Positions 33,409 through 41,572 of a stretch of 64,000 bases of DNA are shown here, piece after piece. The notes under the pieces were generated by a model. The model saw only the letters and a program-made list of their open reading frames with translations. It was not told the origin of the DNA and made no database searches. This DNA is from an uncultured Pelagibacteraceae bacterium (GTDB taxonomy: Bacteria > Pseudomonadota > Alphaproteobacteria > Pelagibacterales > Pelagibacteraceae), in contig CACNPC010000004.1 of the NCBI GenBank assembly GCA_902622245.1, positions 86,001 through 150,000 of the forward strand, given 5' to 3'. Both the position numbers and the translations under genes were made by a program. How positions within the stretch are numbered: position 1 is the first letter of the stretch; each line of letters starts with the position of its first letter.

Positions 33409-34063
33409 TAAATTTTAATTTTTCATCAATTATAGCTTTTATTTTAATAAAGCATGCCTTCTTACTTAATTTGGATGTATTAATCAAGATTGAATCTTTG
33501 GTTTTTTTTAATGGATTATATTTTCTTTTTTTATCTAAATAATCCCTATTTTTTAAGCTTTTTAGTACTTCTTTATAAGAAATTCTTTTTTTTAACTTTC
33601 TAAGCTCAACAAATCTTCTTTTTGCTCTAACCTCTAAGTTAGCGGTTATGTAGAATTTAAACATCGCATCCTTCATTATAACAGACGTTATATCTCTGCC
33701 ATCCAAAACTGATCCTGAAAATTGTTTTGGCGGATTATATCCACATTCTAATTGGAATTTCTTTATAATTTTTCTGATTTTTATATCCTTAGCTATAATT
33801 GATGCGGAAACCGCAACTTTATTTGAAAGTAGTTCTTTATTATTAAGATCTTTAATTTTTAAATTATTAATTTTATTTTTAATTGATTTGTAGTTAAAAT
33901 TTTTTATATTTTTAATTCTTAAAAGTCCAATGAGGCGATATATTTTCCCTGTATCGAGGTATAATAAATTGTATTCTTTTGCAATATATTTAGATTGAGT
34001 ACCTGCTCCAGCAGCAGCTGGCGAGTCAATTGCTACAGTAATTATATTTTTTCTTTTTTTCAA
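33395..34063 (-). CDS. cmk: Cytidylate kinase with an altered P-loop
   Basis: Phosphorylates CMP and dCMP; 222 residues, family length, and in the conserved aroA-cmk-rpsA order. LLYLDTGKIYRL, the SGSVLDGRDITSVI segment (usually VxxGRDIGT) and the Arg-rich lid RAKRRFVELRK are recognisable. The Walker A loop, normally GPAGSGKST, reads SPAAAGAGT: the Lys that contacts the ATP phosphates is Ala. A Lys three residues later (TQSK) might compensate. Either the loop has been rebuilt or activity is changed; I keep the call because everything else fits. Confidence 0.87.
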   Translation of the reverse strand: MKKRKNIITVAIDSPAAAGAGTQSKYIAKEYNLLYLDTGKIYRLIGLLRIKNIKNFNYKSIKNKINNLKIKDLNNKELLSNKVAVSASIIAKDIKIRKIIKKFQLECGYNPPKQFSGSVLDGRDITSVIMKDAMFKFYITANLEVRAKRRFVELRKLKKRISYKEVLKSLKNRDYLDKKRKYNPLKKTKDSILINTSKLSKKACFIKIKAIIDEKLKFNGSI

Positions 34064-35385
34064 TTTATTTTTGCTCCCAATTTTTTTATAATTTTAAAAA
34101 AATTTGGAAAAGATGTATTTACAGAATCTTTATCTGATAATTTCCATTTACCTCCAAGAGTCAAAGCTGCTATACATGACATCATAAAAACTCTGTGATC
34201 TTTTCTAAAGTTATTAATTTCATAAAAATCATTCAATTCAAGGTTTGGGTTCCCATAAATTTTAATGTTATCTTTTTTTCTTATAACTTTTATTCCTATC
34301 ATTCTTAAAAACTTAATTGCTATATTTAGTCTGGGGCTTTCTTTTTTATTCAATTCAGATAAATTATTAAAAGTTGATACACCTTTTGCTTTTGCTGCAA
34401 CAAGAAAAATTACTAGAAACTCATCAATTGCTGAGCTATTTAAACTCTTTGGACACTTAATCCCTATAAAATTTTTCTTACTTTTAACTATAATATCTGA
34501 AATTGACTCTCCTTTATATTCTCTTTTATTTTTAAAAGTAATATTTGCATTCATTTTATTTAATATTTTAATTAAACCTATTCTACTCTTATTTGTATTT
34601 ACATTTTTTATAATCAACTTAGATTTTTTTGAAATTAAAGTTAAAACTATAAAAAAAGCCGAGGAACTTATATCTCCAGGCACATAATAATCAAAACCAC
34701 TAAAATTATTTTGTCCCGTAATTTCGATAAAGTCATAATGTTTTTTTCTCTTAATATTAATTGGTATTTTTAAGTTTTTGAAAAGTAATTCAGTATGATC
34801 TCTTGATTTCTTTGCTTTAATTTTTGTTATCCCAGGCGCTTTTAATGATGCAAGCATTATTGCACTTTTACACTGCGCACTACCTAATTTCTCATAATAA
34901 TTTATAGGACGTAAATATTTTGATCCGATAATTTTAACAGGTAATTTATTATCTTTAGAATTAATATTTACACCAAAGTTTAATAACGGCTTAGTAACTC
35001 TTGAAAAATCTCTTTTTCTAAGACTCTTATCTCCTGTTATAGTTACATAATTATCAACATTAACTAAAAGTCCCAAGATTAGTCTTGCAAGTGTCCCAGA
35101 ATTTCCAGCATCTATTTCAATTTTCTTTTTTGTTAAATATCCATTTAAACCAAAACCTTGTATTTCAATGTAGTTTTTCCTCTTTCTATATTTTATTCCT
35201 AGTTTTCTGATTGCTTTTAATGCATTCATTACATCTTCTGACTCTAAAAGATTATAAATTTTTGATAACCCGATGGCTTGGGATGCCATAAGAACACATC
35301 TTATTGAAATACTTTTATCTCCACTAACTTCTATTTTTTCGTTAAAGGAATTTATTTTATTATTGATTTGAATATAATTTTTCAT
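34060..35385 (-). CDS. aroA: 3-phosphoshikimate 1-carboxyvinyltransferase (EPSP synthase)
   Basis: A 441-residue enzyme that joins shikimate-3-phosphate and PEP in the shikimate pathway. GDKSISIRCVLMA at the N-terminus, DAGNSGTLARLI (about residues 90-101), LGSAQCKSAIMLASL, DISSSAFFIV and AIDEFLVIFL (catalytic Asp) are the family motifs. The Gly-96 equivalent sits in GNSGTLARL, with Ala/Leu variations around it. It overlaps cmk by 4 nt and lies 7 nt downstream of lptB. Normal length. Confidence 0.93.
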   Translation of the reverse strand: MKNYIQINNKINSFNEKIEVSGDKSISIRCVLMASQAIGLSKIYNLLESEDVMNALKAIRKLGIKYRKRKNYIEIQGFGLNGYLTKKKIEIDAGNSGTLARLILGLLVNVDNYVTITGDKSLRKRDFSRVTKPLLNFGVNINSKDNKLPVKIIGSKYLRPINYYEKLGSAQCKSAIMLASLKAPGITKIKAKKSRDHTELLFKNLKIPINIKRKKHYDFIEITGQNNFSGFDYYVPGDISSSAFFIVLTLISKKSKLIIKNVNTNKSRIGLIKILNKMNANITFKNKREYKGESISDIIVKSKKNFIGIKCPKSLNSSAIDEFLVIFLVAAKAKGVSTFNNLSELNKKESPRLNIAIKFLRMIGIKVIRKKDNIKIYGNPNLELNDFYEINNFRKDHRVFMMSCIAALTLGGKWKLSDKDSVNTSFPNFFKIIKKLGAKIN

Positions 35386-35392
35386 TGGTGAT

Positions 35393-36169
35393 TTAACTTA
35401 TATTAAATTCATCACCAAAATATTGATTTTTTGCGTTTTTATCACTAATAACTTCGTTGGGACTCCCAGATGCAATTATTTTACCATTAGATAAAATTAT
35501 AGCTCTATCTACACAGTTTAATAAGTCCCTAGCTTGATGGTCACATACAACTACAGAAATTTCCTCTGTTGATTGTAAATTTAATATTACTTCTTGTAAC
35601 ATTTTAATTGTTAAAATATCTAAAGCAGCGAATGGCTCATCCAAAAGAAGTATTTTTGGATCGTTTATTAATGACATTGCGATTACAAGCTTCTTTTTTT
35701 GACCTCCTGATAAATGTTTACCCTTAATATTTAAAAGTGCATCAAATTCAAATTGAGATATTAATTTATTTATTTTTTGAACTCTCAATTCTTTCTCTTT
35801 TATATGAATTTCAGCAACTAATTTTAAATTATCGATAAGAGATAAATCATGAATTAGACCACCATATTGTGGAACAAGTCCTAATTTAAATTTAGTAAAT
35901 CTCTCATTTATTGGTAAGTTTGTACAATTTATTCCATCGATAATTACTTCGCCATAATTTGGACTCTTCAGACCAGTTATTAGATTAAAAATAGTTGACT
36001 TTCCAACCCCATTAGGACCCAACATTCCAAGTATTTCTTGTCTATTTATTTTTAAATTAAGATTATCTAAAATTTGTCTTTTATTATAAAGTACAGATAT
36101 ATTTTTTAATTCAACAATAGTTTCGTCACCTTTATAACTCTTAATCCTAAATTTTTTTATTAAGCCCAT
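35393..36169 (-). CDS. lptB: LPS export ABC transporter ATP-binding protein LptB
   Basis: The 258-residue ATPase that powers lipopolysaccharide export with LptFG. Walker A GPNGVGKSTIFN, the Q-loop near PQYGGLIHDLS, signature LSGGQKKKLVIAMSL, Walker B ILLLDEPFAALD and the switch His in CDHQARDLL are present. It shares one base with the upstream lptC-like gene, as is normal for the Lpt cluster. It has about 15 extra N-terminal residues compared with typical LptB. Confidence 0.93.
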   Translation of the reverse strand: MGLIKKFRIKSYKGDETIVELKNISVLYNKRQILDNLNLKINRQEILGMLGPNGVGKSTIFNLITGLKSPNYGEVIIDGINCTNLPINERFTKFKLGLVPQYGGLIHDLSLIDNLKLVAEIHIKEKELRVQKINKLISQFEFDALLNIKGKHLSGGQKKKLVIAMSLINDPKILLLDEPFAALDILTIKMLQEVILNLQSTEEISVVVCDHQARDLLNCVDRAIILSNGKIIASGSPNEVISDKNAKNQYFGDEFNIS

Positions 36170-36924
36170 TATTTTGTAAATATTTTAATTTTTTCTTTAG
36201 AATTTATTTTTATATCTTTTGTTAGAGTATCCAATATTATAATTTGCGCTTTCATCAGAGAATTATTATCTTTTACTAAAACATTGCCATAAGCAACAGC
36301 AATATTATCACTAATATTTAAATCCAAATTATCACAGAAAATAGTTTTTCCGTCATATCTTACTTCTACGTCGTTATAAAATTTGGAATTTTGATTATTA
36401 TAATTATACATAGCAAATTTTGATATTATATTGATATCTGATCTAACTTTTGAACTAACATTTCCTTTAACATCTTCTAAGTCTAATATATTACTGTTAT
36501 CAAGGTTTGTTTTTCCATATTTTGAAAATATTTTAAAAGTATCTCCATTTTTATTTGATGTTATATACTCAATTTCTTTAGTTAGATTATCAATTTTATT
36601 TTTTGATATATTCTCCATTAAATTTGTATTTTTTTCTAAATCCACTTTTATACTCGCTTTATCTTGAAGAATAATATTATCTGTATTGTTCTTATCCAAA
36701 TTTGAATTACTAGTTTGAACATTGTTACTATCACTTTCTTCTAAAGGTTTTTCTTCCAACGATATATTTTGTTCTTGATTTTTATAAACCAACTCTCCAA
36801 TTTCCTTTTCTAGAACAATTTGATTTTTCAATGGTCCAGAGTAAAAATACATGTAATAAATACTACCTAAAATTATAAAAATTAGTAACAGCAATATTAA
36901 TTGCAACAAAGATTTTATAGACAT
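36169..36924 (-). CDS. lptC: LptC-like LPS transport protein, membrane-anchored
   Basis: A 251-residue protein with an N-terminal membrane anchor (residues 5-27), an Asn/Ser-rich low-complexity linker of about 90 residues, and a C-terminal beta domain with repeats such as FYNDVEVRYDGKTIFCDNLD and IAVAYGNVLVKD, typical of the LptA/LptC OstA fold. Its place between kdsD and lptB matches lptC. Because the last part also resembles LptA and no separate lptA is here, a combined role is possible. Confidence 0.78.
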   Translation of the reverse strand: MSIKSLLQLILLLLIFIILGSIYYMYFYSGPLKNQIVLEKEIGELVYKNQEQNISLEEKPLEESDSNNVQTSNSNLDKNNTDNIILQDKASIKVDLEKNTNLMENISKNKIDNLTKEIEYITSNKNGDTFKIFSKYGKTNLDNSNILDLEDVKGNVSSKVRSDINIISKFAMYNYNNQNSKFYNDVEVRYDGKTIFCDNLDLNISDNIAVAYGNVLVKDNNSLMKAQIIILDTLTKDIKINSKEKIKIFTK

Positions 36925-37904
36925 TAATTTATATTAGATTTCAAAATATCGTGCATATGCACAATTCCTACTGTTTTCTTTATTTTTTTATTTTTATGAA
37001 CAAATAAAGATGTAATTTTTTTTGAATTCATTAGAGATAATGCTTTTGCTGCTAATGTATCAACCTCAACACTCATTGGATTTTTTTTCATCACTTTTCG
37101 TATTCTTAATTCTTCAAAATTTTTATATTTTTGAGCAATTCTCTTAATGTCACCATCAGTCACAATTCCACATGTATCACCATTTTTTTTTTTGATTATA
37201 ATTAGTCCTAATTTTTTATTGTTAATTATTTTAAGAGCCTCTTTCATTATTGCACTATCTTTTACAATTGGTAATTTTTTTCCAGTTATCATCAGGTCAC
37301 CTACTGTTTTTAATTTAATAGATAAAGTCCCACTCGGATGGAACTTCTTAAAATCAAGTTTAGAAAATTTCTTAAATTTCATACAAGCCATTGCAATTGC
37401 ATCACCTAGGGCAAGTTGACAAGTTGTAGATGAAGTTGGTACAATGTTTTCTGGTCCTGCTTCTTTAATTGATGGCATTAAAAAAACATATTCAGAGTTT
37501 CTGTAAAGTAGTGAATCTCTTTTTGATGTAATGCCAATTAATTTTATGTTTTTATTTCTTGAAACATATTGAATAATATTTTTTAATTCTTCACTTTGTC
37601 CACTATTACTAATTAATATAACTAAATCGTTAGAAGTTATTTGCCCCATATCACCATGGCTTGCACTAGAGGCATCTAGATAAAAAGAGGGTGTGCCAGT
37701 AGATGAAAATGTTGCAGCCCATTTTCTAGCTATTATTCCACTTTTACCAACTCCAGATATGATGATTTTACCATTTTTACATTTTAGAATTTCTTTTACT
37801 AAATTACGAAAAGATTTATCAATTTTTTTCCTTAGATTCTTTAATGCATTTATTTCATTTTGTAATACATCTTTCGCAATCAACTCTGTTTTTTTATCTT
37901 TCAT
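36924..37904 (-). CDS. kdsD: Arabinose-5-phosphate isomerase, KdsD/KpsF family
   Basis: Interconverts ribulose-5-phosphate and arabinose-5-phosphate, first step toward KDO; 326 residues. The SIS domain shows ISGVGKSGIIARKWAATFSS and LVILISNSGQSEELKN; two CBS domains follow, TCGIVTDGDIKR and KKTVGIVHMHDILK. I start at the ATG at 37904 because it shares its first base with the rnd stop codon (TAATG); an upstream in-frame ATG would overlap rnd further. Its neighbours lptC and lptB act in the same LPS pathway, and kdsB lies at 43127. Confidence 0.93.
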   Translation of the reverse strand: MKDKKTELIAKDVLQNEINALKNLRKKIDKSFRNLVKEILKCKNGKIIISGVGKSGIIARKWAATFSSTGTPSFYLDASSASHGDMGQITSNDLVILISNSGQSEELKNIIQYVSRNKNIKLIGITSKRDSLLYRNSEYVFLMPSIKEAGPENIVPTSSTTCQLALGDAIAMACMKFKKFSKLDFKKFHPSGTLSIKLKTVGDLMITGKKLPIVKDSAIMKEALKIINNKKLGLIIIKKKNGDTCGIVTDGDIKRIAQKYKNFEELRIRKVMKKNPMSVEVDTLAAKALSLMNSKKITSLFVHKNKKIKKTVGIVHMHDILKSNIN

Positions 37905-38515
37905 TAGTGAGACCATATATCTGAGGAAAAAGATGCCAAATCCAAATTTACTCTTGAATGAATAAATTTTATCGTATCAGTATATAAATTAAATCTTTTC
38001 TCCCTTATTAAAATTTTTTCCAGACTTCCAAAAATCTTATGCAAATAAATCACATCATTAGCGCAATACTTAAGTTGTTTTTCAGAAAGGTCTCCACCAA
38101 AATCTGATGATTGCATGCTTTTACTTATGTCATTGCCAGTAAATTCTTTGATTAAATCTTTTAGTCCATGTTTATCACTATAACTTCTAGCAAGTTTACT
38201 CATTATTTTTGTACAATGAACATTTTCAACTTTTACATTCAAATATTTTTTTATAAATAGCAGATCAGCTCTAGCAAAATGAAATATTTTTGAAATATTT
38301 GTGTTTTCAAGAATTTTTTTTAAATTTGGAGCATTATAATTATCTCTATTTAATTGAATTATATGTGCATCATTTTTACCTGAAGAAATTTGGACCAGAC
38401 ATAGATTATCTCTTTCAACATTTAGCCCCATAAACTCACAATCTATAGCAATATTGTCACCTAAAGATAATTGATCTGGCAAATCTTCCTTGTGTAATTT
38501 AATATCAATATTCAT
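37904..38515 (-). CDS. rnd: Ribonuclease D-like 3'-5' exonuclease
   Basis: A 203-residue DEDD exonuclease that holds the exonuclease domain only and lacks the HRDC domains of E. coli RNase D, as is common in alphaproteobacteria. AIDCEFMGLNVERDNLCLVQ holds the first Asp/Glu pair, FHFARADLLFIKK the next Asp, and KQLKYCANDVIYLHKI the last Tyr/Asp. It is the first gene of the 14-gene minus-strand operon. Its start lies only 16 nt from that of the divergent gene at 38532. Confidence 0.9.
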   Translation of the reverse strand: MNIDIKLHKEDLPDQLSLGDNIAIDCEFMGLNVERDNLCLVQISSGKNDAHIIQLNRDNYNAPNLKKILENTNISKIFHFARADLLFIKKYLNVKVENVHCTKIMSKLARSYSDKHGLKDLIKEFTGNDISKSMQSSDFGGDLSEKQLKYCANDVIYLHKIFGSLEKILIREKRFNLYTDTIKFIHSRVNLDLASFSSDIWSH

Positions 38516-38531
38516 TTGAGAGAATATATAT
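38516..38531. promoter_or_regulatory. 16-bp divergent intergenic with a shared TATATA-type -10
   Basis: The start codons of the minus-strand superoperon and of the plus-strand NDUFA9-like gene are separated by 16 bases that include AGAATATATATA. The alternating TA can serve as a -10 box in both directions, which would give leaderless or nearly leaderless transcripts. The -35 elements would have to lie inside the opposing coding sequence. Confidence 0.35.
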
Positions 38532-39497
38532 ATGAAACAAAAAGAAATTCTACTTTTCGGTGCTACGGGCCAGATTGGCAGAAATTTGATCAGAAAGTTA
38601 ACTAAAAATAACTATAAAGTCACTGCTGTAACAAGAAACATTCATCGAGCGGGATATAAATTAAAGACCCAAGCTAACCCTGGTTACCTAAATTTAGTAG
38701 AATTAAAACGTTTTGATGTAAATAAAATAGAAGAATTAATAAAAAACTGTTCCATATGTATAAATTTGATTGGCATTTTATACGAAAAAAAAAATCAAAA
38801 TTTTAAAATGATCCATTCAGATTTACCAAGTCTATTATCAATTAAAGCAAATGAATTTAAAATTGAAAAATTTATTCATATCTCAGCTTTAGGAATAGAA
38901 AAGGCTTATGACAGTAATTATGCAAAAAGTAAATTAGAGGGCGAAAAAAGAATATTAAAAAACTTTAACAATTCAATAATTCTTAAGCCGTCTATTGTTT
39001 ATTCAGTAGATGATAATTTTACCACGAATTTTATGACATTGTTATCTAGACTTCCGGTAATGCCTATTTATTATAACGGTAGAACAAAATTTAGTCCTAT
39101 ACATGTATTAGATCTTGTGGAAATTTTATTTCAATTAATAAACGGAAAAAATCAAAAATTAGTATTAGAATGCTTAGGTCCAGAGGTAATTACATTTAAA
39201 GAAATTTTAAATAAATTATTAAATTCAATTAATAAAAAAAGGTTATTGTTGCCCCTTCCTTTGCCTATTGCATCGCTGTCTGCCAAAATTCTACAAATAT
39301 TACCTAAACCTTTGTTAACAGAAGATCAATTAAAATTATTGAAATATGATAACACAAAATCTGGTTTGTATGATACGAATTTTGATATCGGAATTAAAGC
39401 TGATAGAATATTTGATGTTGAATTAGAAAAATATAGTTTTAATTGGAGAAGTGGTGGTCAATTTTCCAAAAATAATAAATTAGGACAAACAAAATGA
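38532..39497 (+). CDS. NAD(P)-binding NDUFA9/complex I-type epimerase-like protein
   Basis: A 321-residue short-chain dehydrogenase/reductase-like protein. The Rossmann motif LLFGATGQIGRNLIRKL (residues 6-22) opens the protein; FIHISALGIEKAYDSNYAKS contains the degenerate active-site Ser/Tyr/Lys region. The pattern GLIYE-like NLIGILYEKKNQNF and IHVLDLVEILF are typical of the NDUFA9 group found in alphaproteobacteria and mitochondria. It is likely a complex I accessory or assembly factor, or a quinone- or lipid-related reductase. The SHOCT gene overlaps its stop by 4 nt. Confidence 0.82.
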   Translation: MKQKEILLFGATGQIGRNLIRKLTKNNYKVTAVTRNIHRAGYKLKTQANPGYLNLVELKRFDVNKIEELIKNCSICINLIGILYEKKNQNFKMIHSDLPSLLSIKANEFKIEKFIHISALGIEKAYDSNYAKSKLEGEKRILKNFNNSIILKPSIVYSVDDNFTTNFMTLLSRLPVMPIYYNGRTKFSPIHVLDLVEILFQLINGKNQKLVLECLGPEVITFKEILNKLLNSINKKRLLLPLPLPIASLSAKILQILPKPLLTEDQLKLLKYDNTKSGLYDTNFDIGIKADRIFDVELEKYSFNWRSGGQFSKNNKLGQTK

Positions 39498-39757
39498 TGA
39501 CATATATTGTAATTGGAATTTGCGTTATTTTGTTAGCACTTGTGGTTTTTATATCTGCAAAACCAATTAGTATGGGTATAGAAGCTAGAAGAAATGTTAA
39601 TCTAAAAAGTTCTGATGAAAATAATAAACAAAATATAAATTTAGATTCTAACGATAGTAGTATAACAGATGAATTATTAAAACTTAATGAACTTAAAAAG
39701 GATGGCGTGTTAACTCAAGAAGAGTATGAACAAGCAAAAAAAAAATTACTGACTTAA
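39494..39757 (+). CDS. Small membrane-anchored SHOCT-domain protein
   Basis: An 87-residue protein with one N-terminal transmembrane helix (MMTYIVIGICVILLALVVFI), a polar linker, and a C-terminal SHOCT motif (ELLKLNELKKDGVLTQEEYE...), a short domain that mediates oligomer contacts. Start at the ATGATGA junction with the upstream stop. Its stop codon shares a TTAA with the stop of the convergent gcrA gene. Exact role unknown. Confidence 0.75.
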   Translation: MMTYIVIGICVILLALVVFISAKPISMGIEARRNVNLKSSDENNKQNINLDSNDSSITDELLKLNELKKDGVLTQEEYEQAKKKLLT

Positions 39758-40248
39758 GCTGACTTGATTTTTTTCTCTATAAATTTTGGAACATCTTCAT
39801 CTTTTTCTATAATATCCTCTTTTTTACCTTTTGGCTGGAACACAATCATTAAATGCAATGGGCAATATGAAAACTTTTCAACATTTTTTCTTCCACAAAA
39901 GCTTGAATTTTTTTCATCAGGATTACCTTCCATATATTTACAAGTATTTTCTGTTAACTCTTCTAGGGATAAATTTTTTGCTTCCTCAAAATTATTATCC
40001 AAAAGAAGAGATTTAAACTTACTTCTCCTTCCCTTATACTTTATTTGATTATTTTGATTTTTTGTATTTTCTTTAAATTGTTGTCCTGAAGATCTAGCTT
40101 TTATTTTTGATGAAAGATTTAATCTGTGTGCTTTACCAATAACTGCATTTCTTGAGACACCACCAATTATTTCAGCAATTTGACTAGCTGTTTGTCCTTT
40201 ACCCCAAAGATCTTTCAATTTATTTACTTTATCGTCTGTCCAACTCAT
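39754..40248 (-). CDS. gcrA: GcrA cell-cycle regulator
   Basis: A 164-residue alphaproteobacterial regulator that binds sigma-70 and methylated promoters to time the cell cycle. The N-terminal HTH reads MSWTDDKVNKLKDLWGKGQT followed by ASQIAEIIGG, and SRNAVIGKAHRLNL is the hallmark. A C-terminal segment CKYMEGNP...FCGRKN...YCPLHL carries the cysteines and His of the sigma-binding part. In Caulobacter, GcrA responds to CcrM adenine methylation; no ccrM is in this window. Confidence 0.93.
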   Translation of the reverse strand: MSWTDDKVNKLKDLWGKGQTASQIAEIIGGVSRNAVIGKAHRLNLSSKIKARSSGQQFKENTKNQNNQIKYKGRRSKFKSLLLDNNFEEAKNLSLEELTENTCKYMEGNPDEKNSSFCGRKNVEKFSYCPLHLMIVFQPKGKKEDIIEKDEDVPKFIEKKIKSA

Positions 40249-40333
40249 AAATACTATATTTAGTATGTTAAATTACTAAAATAACATCATCTTGCACATC
40301 TGGATAATAAAACAAGCATTATTTAAAAATTTT

Positions 40334-40378
40334 CAACAGTTATGTTTTATTATAACTAGAGGTTGAAATTATAACTGT
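40334..40378 (+). promoter_or_regulatory. Mutually exclusive hairpins upstream of argD
   Basis: The segment AGTTAT at 40338-40343 can pair with ATAACT at 40352-40357 (extended by CAAC 40334-40337 with GTTG 40362-40365), or, as ACAGTTAT (40336-40343), with ATAACTGT at 40371-40378. The two pairings exclude each other and lie 30-75 nt before the argD start. This could be an RNA switch or an operator dyad; no known riboswitch motif is recognised. Confidence 0.3.
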
Positions 40379-40408
40379 GAAATAAAGAAAAAAAAATTAT
40401 AAAGAAAT

Positions 40409-41572
40409 ATGAGCTCACTTGCACCTAATTATAAAAGAAAAAATTTATCATTTGTTAAGGGAAAGGGAAGTTTTCTATTTGGTGATGATGGAAAAAAATA
40501 TCTAGATTTTGTTCAAGGCATTGCTGTAAATTCTCTAGGACATACAAATAAAAAGCTTGTTAATGCAATCAGCAAACAATCAAAAAAATTATGGCATGTT
40601 TCTAATGCATTTAAAATTCCTGAAGGTGAAAAATTAGCAAAAAAATTAACTAGAAGAACTTTTGCGGACTCCATAATTTTTCAAAATAGTGGTGCTGAAG
40701 CCACAGAAGCTGCAATTAAGGTTGCTAGAAGATATTTTTATTCGATTGGAAAACCAAACAAAACGAGGATAATTTGCATTAAAAATTCATTTCATGGAAG
40801 AACGATTGCTGCAATTCATGCCAGTGGTTCAAAAAAGATGACTCTGGGATTTGGACCTAAGGTACCTGGGTTTGATCATTTTGAATTTGGAAATCATAAA
40901 AAATTAAAAAGACTAATTAATAAAAATACTGCCGCAATTATGATTGAAACAGTTATGGGAGAAGGGGGAATCAAAGTGGTTCCAGCTTGGTGTTTAAGAG
41001 AATTAAGGAAAATTTGTGATAAAAAAGATATTCTATTGATACTTGATGAAGTTCAATGTGGTATTGGAAGGTCAGGAAAATTTTTTGCTTTTGAACACTC
41101 AAAAGTTAAACCTGATATAGTGCCCATAGCAAAAGGAATTGGAGGTGGCTTTCCCATTGGTGCAGTCCTAATGACAAAGAAAGTTGGAAAAGCTATGGTA
41201 CCTGGGACGCATGGTTCAACATTTGGTGGAAATCCTCTTGCAATGGCAGTAGGTAACGCTGTTTTAGATCAAATAAATAAGAATTTATTAATGAATGTAA
41301 ACAAAATGTCGAAATATTTTATTCATGAACTTAATAAAATAAAAATAAAATATCCCAAGATAATTAAAGAAGTCAGAGGAGTAGGACTATTAATTGGTTT
41401 ACAACTTTTCAAAGACCAAACTGAATTTATAAAAAAATTAATGGAAAATAAATTATTGACTATCAGAGCAGCTGAAAATGTCATAAGAATTTTACCTCCA
41501 TTAAATGTAACAAAAAGAGAAATTGATATAGCTTTAAAAATTATTAGCAAAGTTTGTAATAAAATAAAATGA
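40409..41572 (+). CDS. argD: Acetylornithine / succinyldiaminopimelate aminotransferase
   Basis: A 387-residue class III PLP aminotransferase of arginine (and possibly lysine) synthesis. GIAVNSLGHTNKKL, FQNSGAEATEAAIKVAR (phosphate site), NSFHGRTIAAI, LDEVQCGIGRSGKFFAFEH and the PLP-lysine motif IAKGIGGGFPIGA are present, plus THGSTFGGNPLA. The 160 nt before it, shared with divergent gcrA, hold the hairpin region. argF follows with a 4-nt overlap. Confidence 0.95.
   Translation: MSSLAPNYKRKNLSFVKGKGSFLFGDDGKKYLDFVQGIAVNSLGHTNKKLVNAISKQSKKLWHVSNAFKIPEGEKLAKKLTRRTFADSIIFQNSGAEATEAAIKVARRYFYSIGKPNKTRIICIKNSFHGRTIAAIHASGSKKMTLGFGPKVPGFDHFEFGNHKKLKRLINKNTAAIMIETVMGEGGIKVVPAWCLRELRKICDKKDILLILDEVQCGIGRSGKFFAFEHSKVKPDIVPIAKGIGGGFPIGAVLMTKKVGKAMVPGTHGSTFGGNPLAMAVGNAVLDQINKNLLMNVNKMSKYFIHELNKIKIKYPKIIKEVRGVGLLIGLQLFKDQTEFIKKLMENKLLTIRAAENVIRILPPLNVTKREIDIALKIISKVCNKIK

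Noticed and set aside
34265..34687. 140-codon plus-strand ORF that looks like a membrane protein
   Set aside because: It is antisense to aroA. Hydrophobicity arises from complementing Lys/Asn codons in AT-rich genes. The same applies to 46027-46425, 53855-54214, 48094-48405 and 31916-32212.
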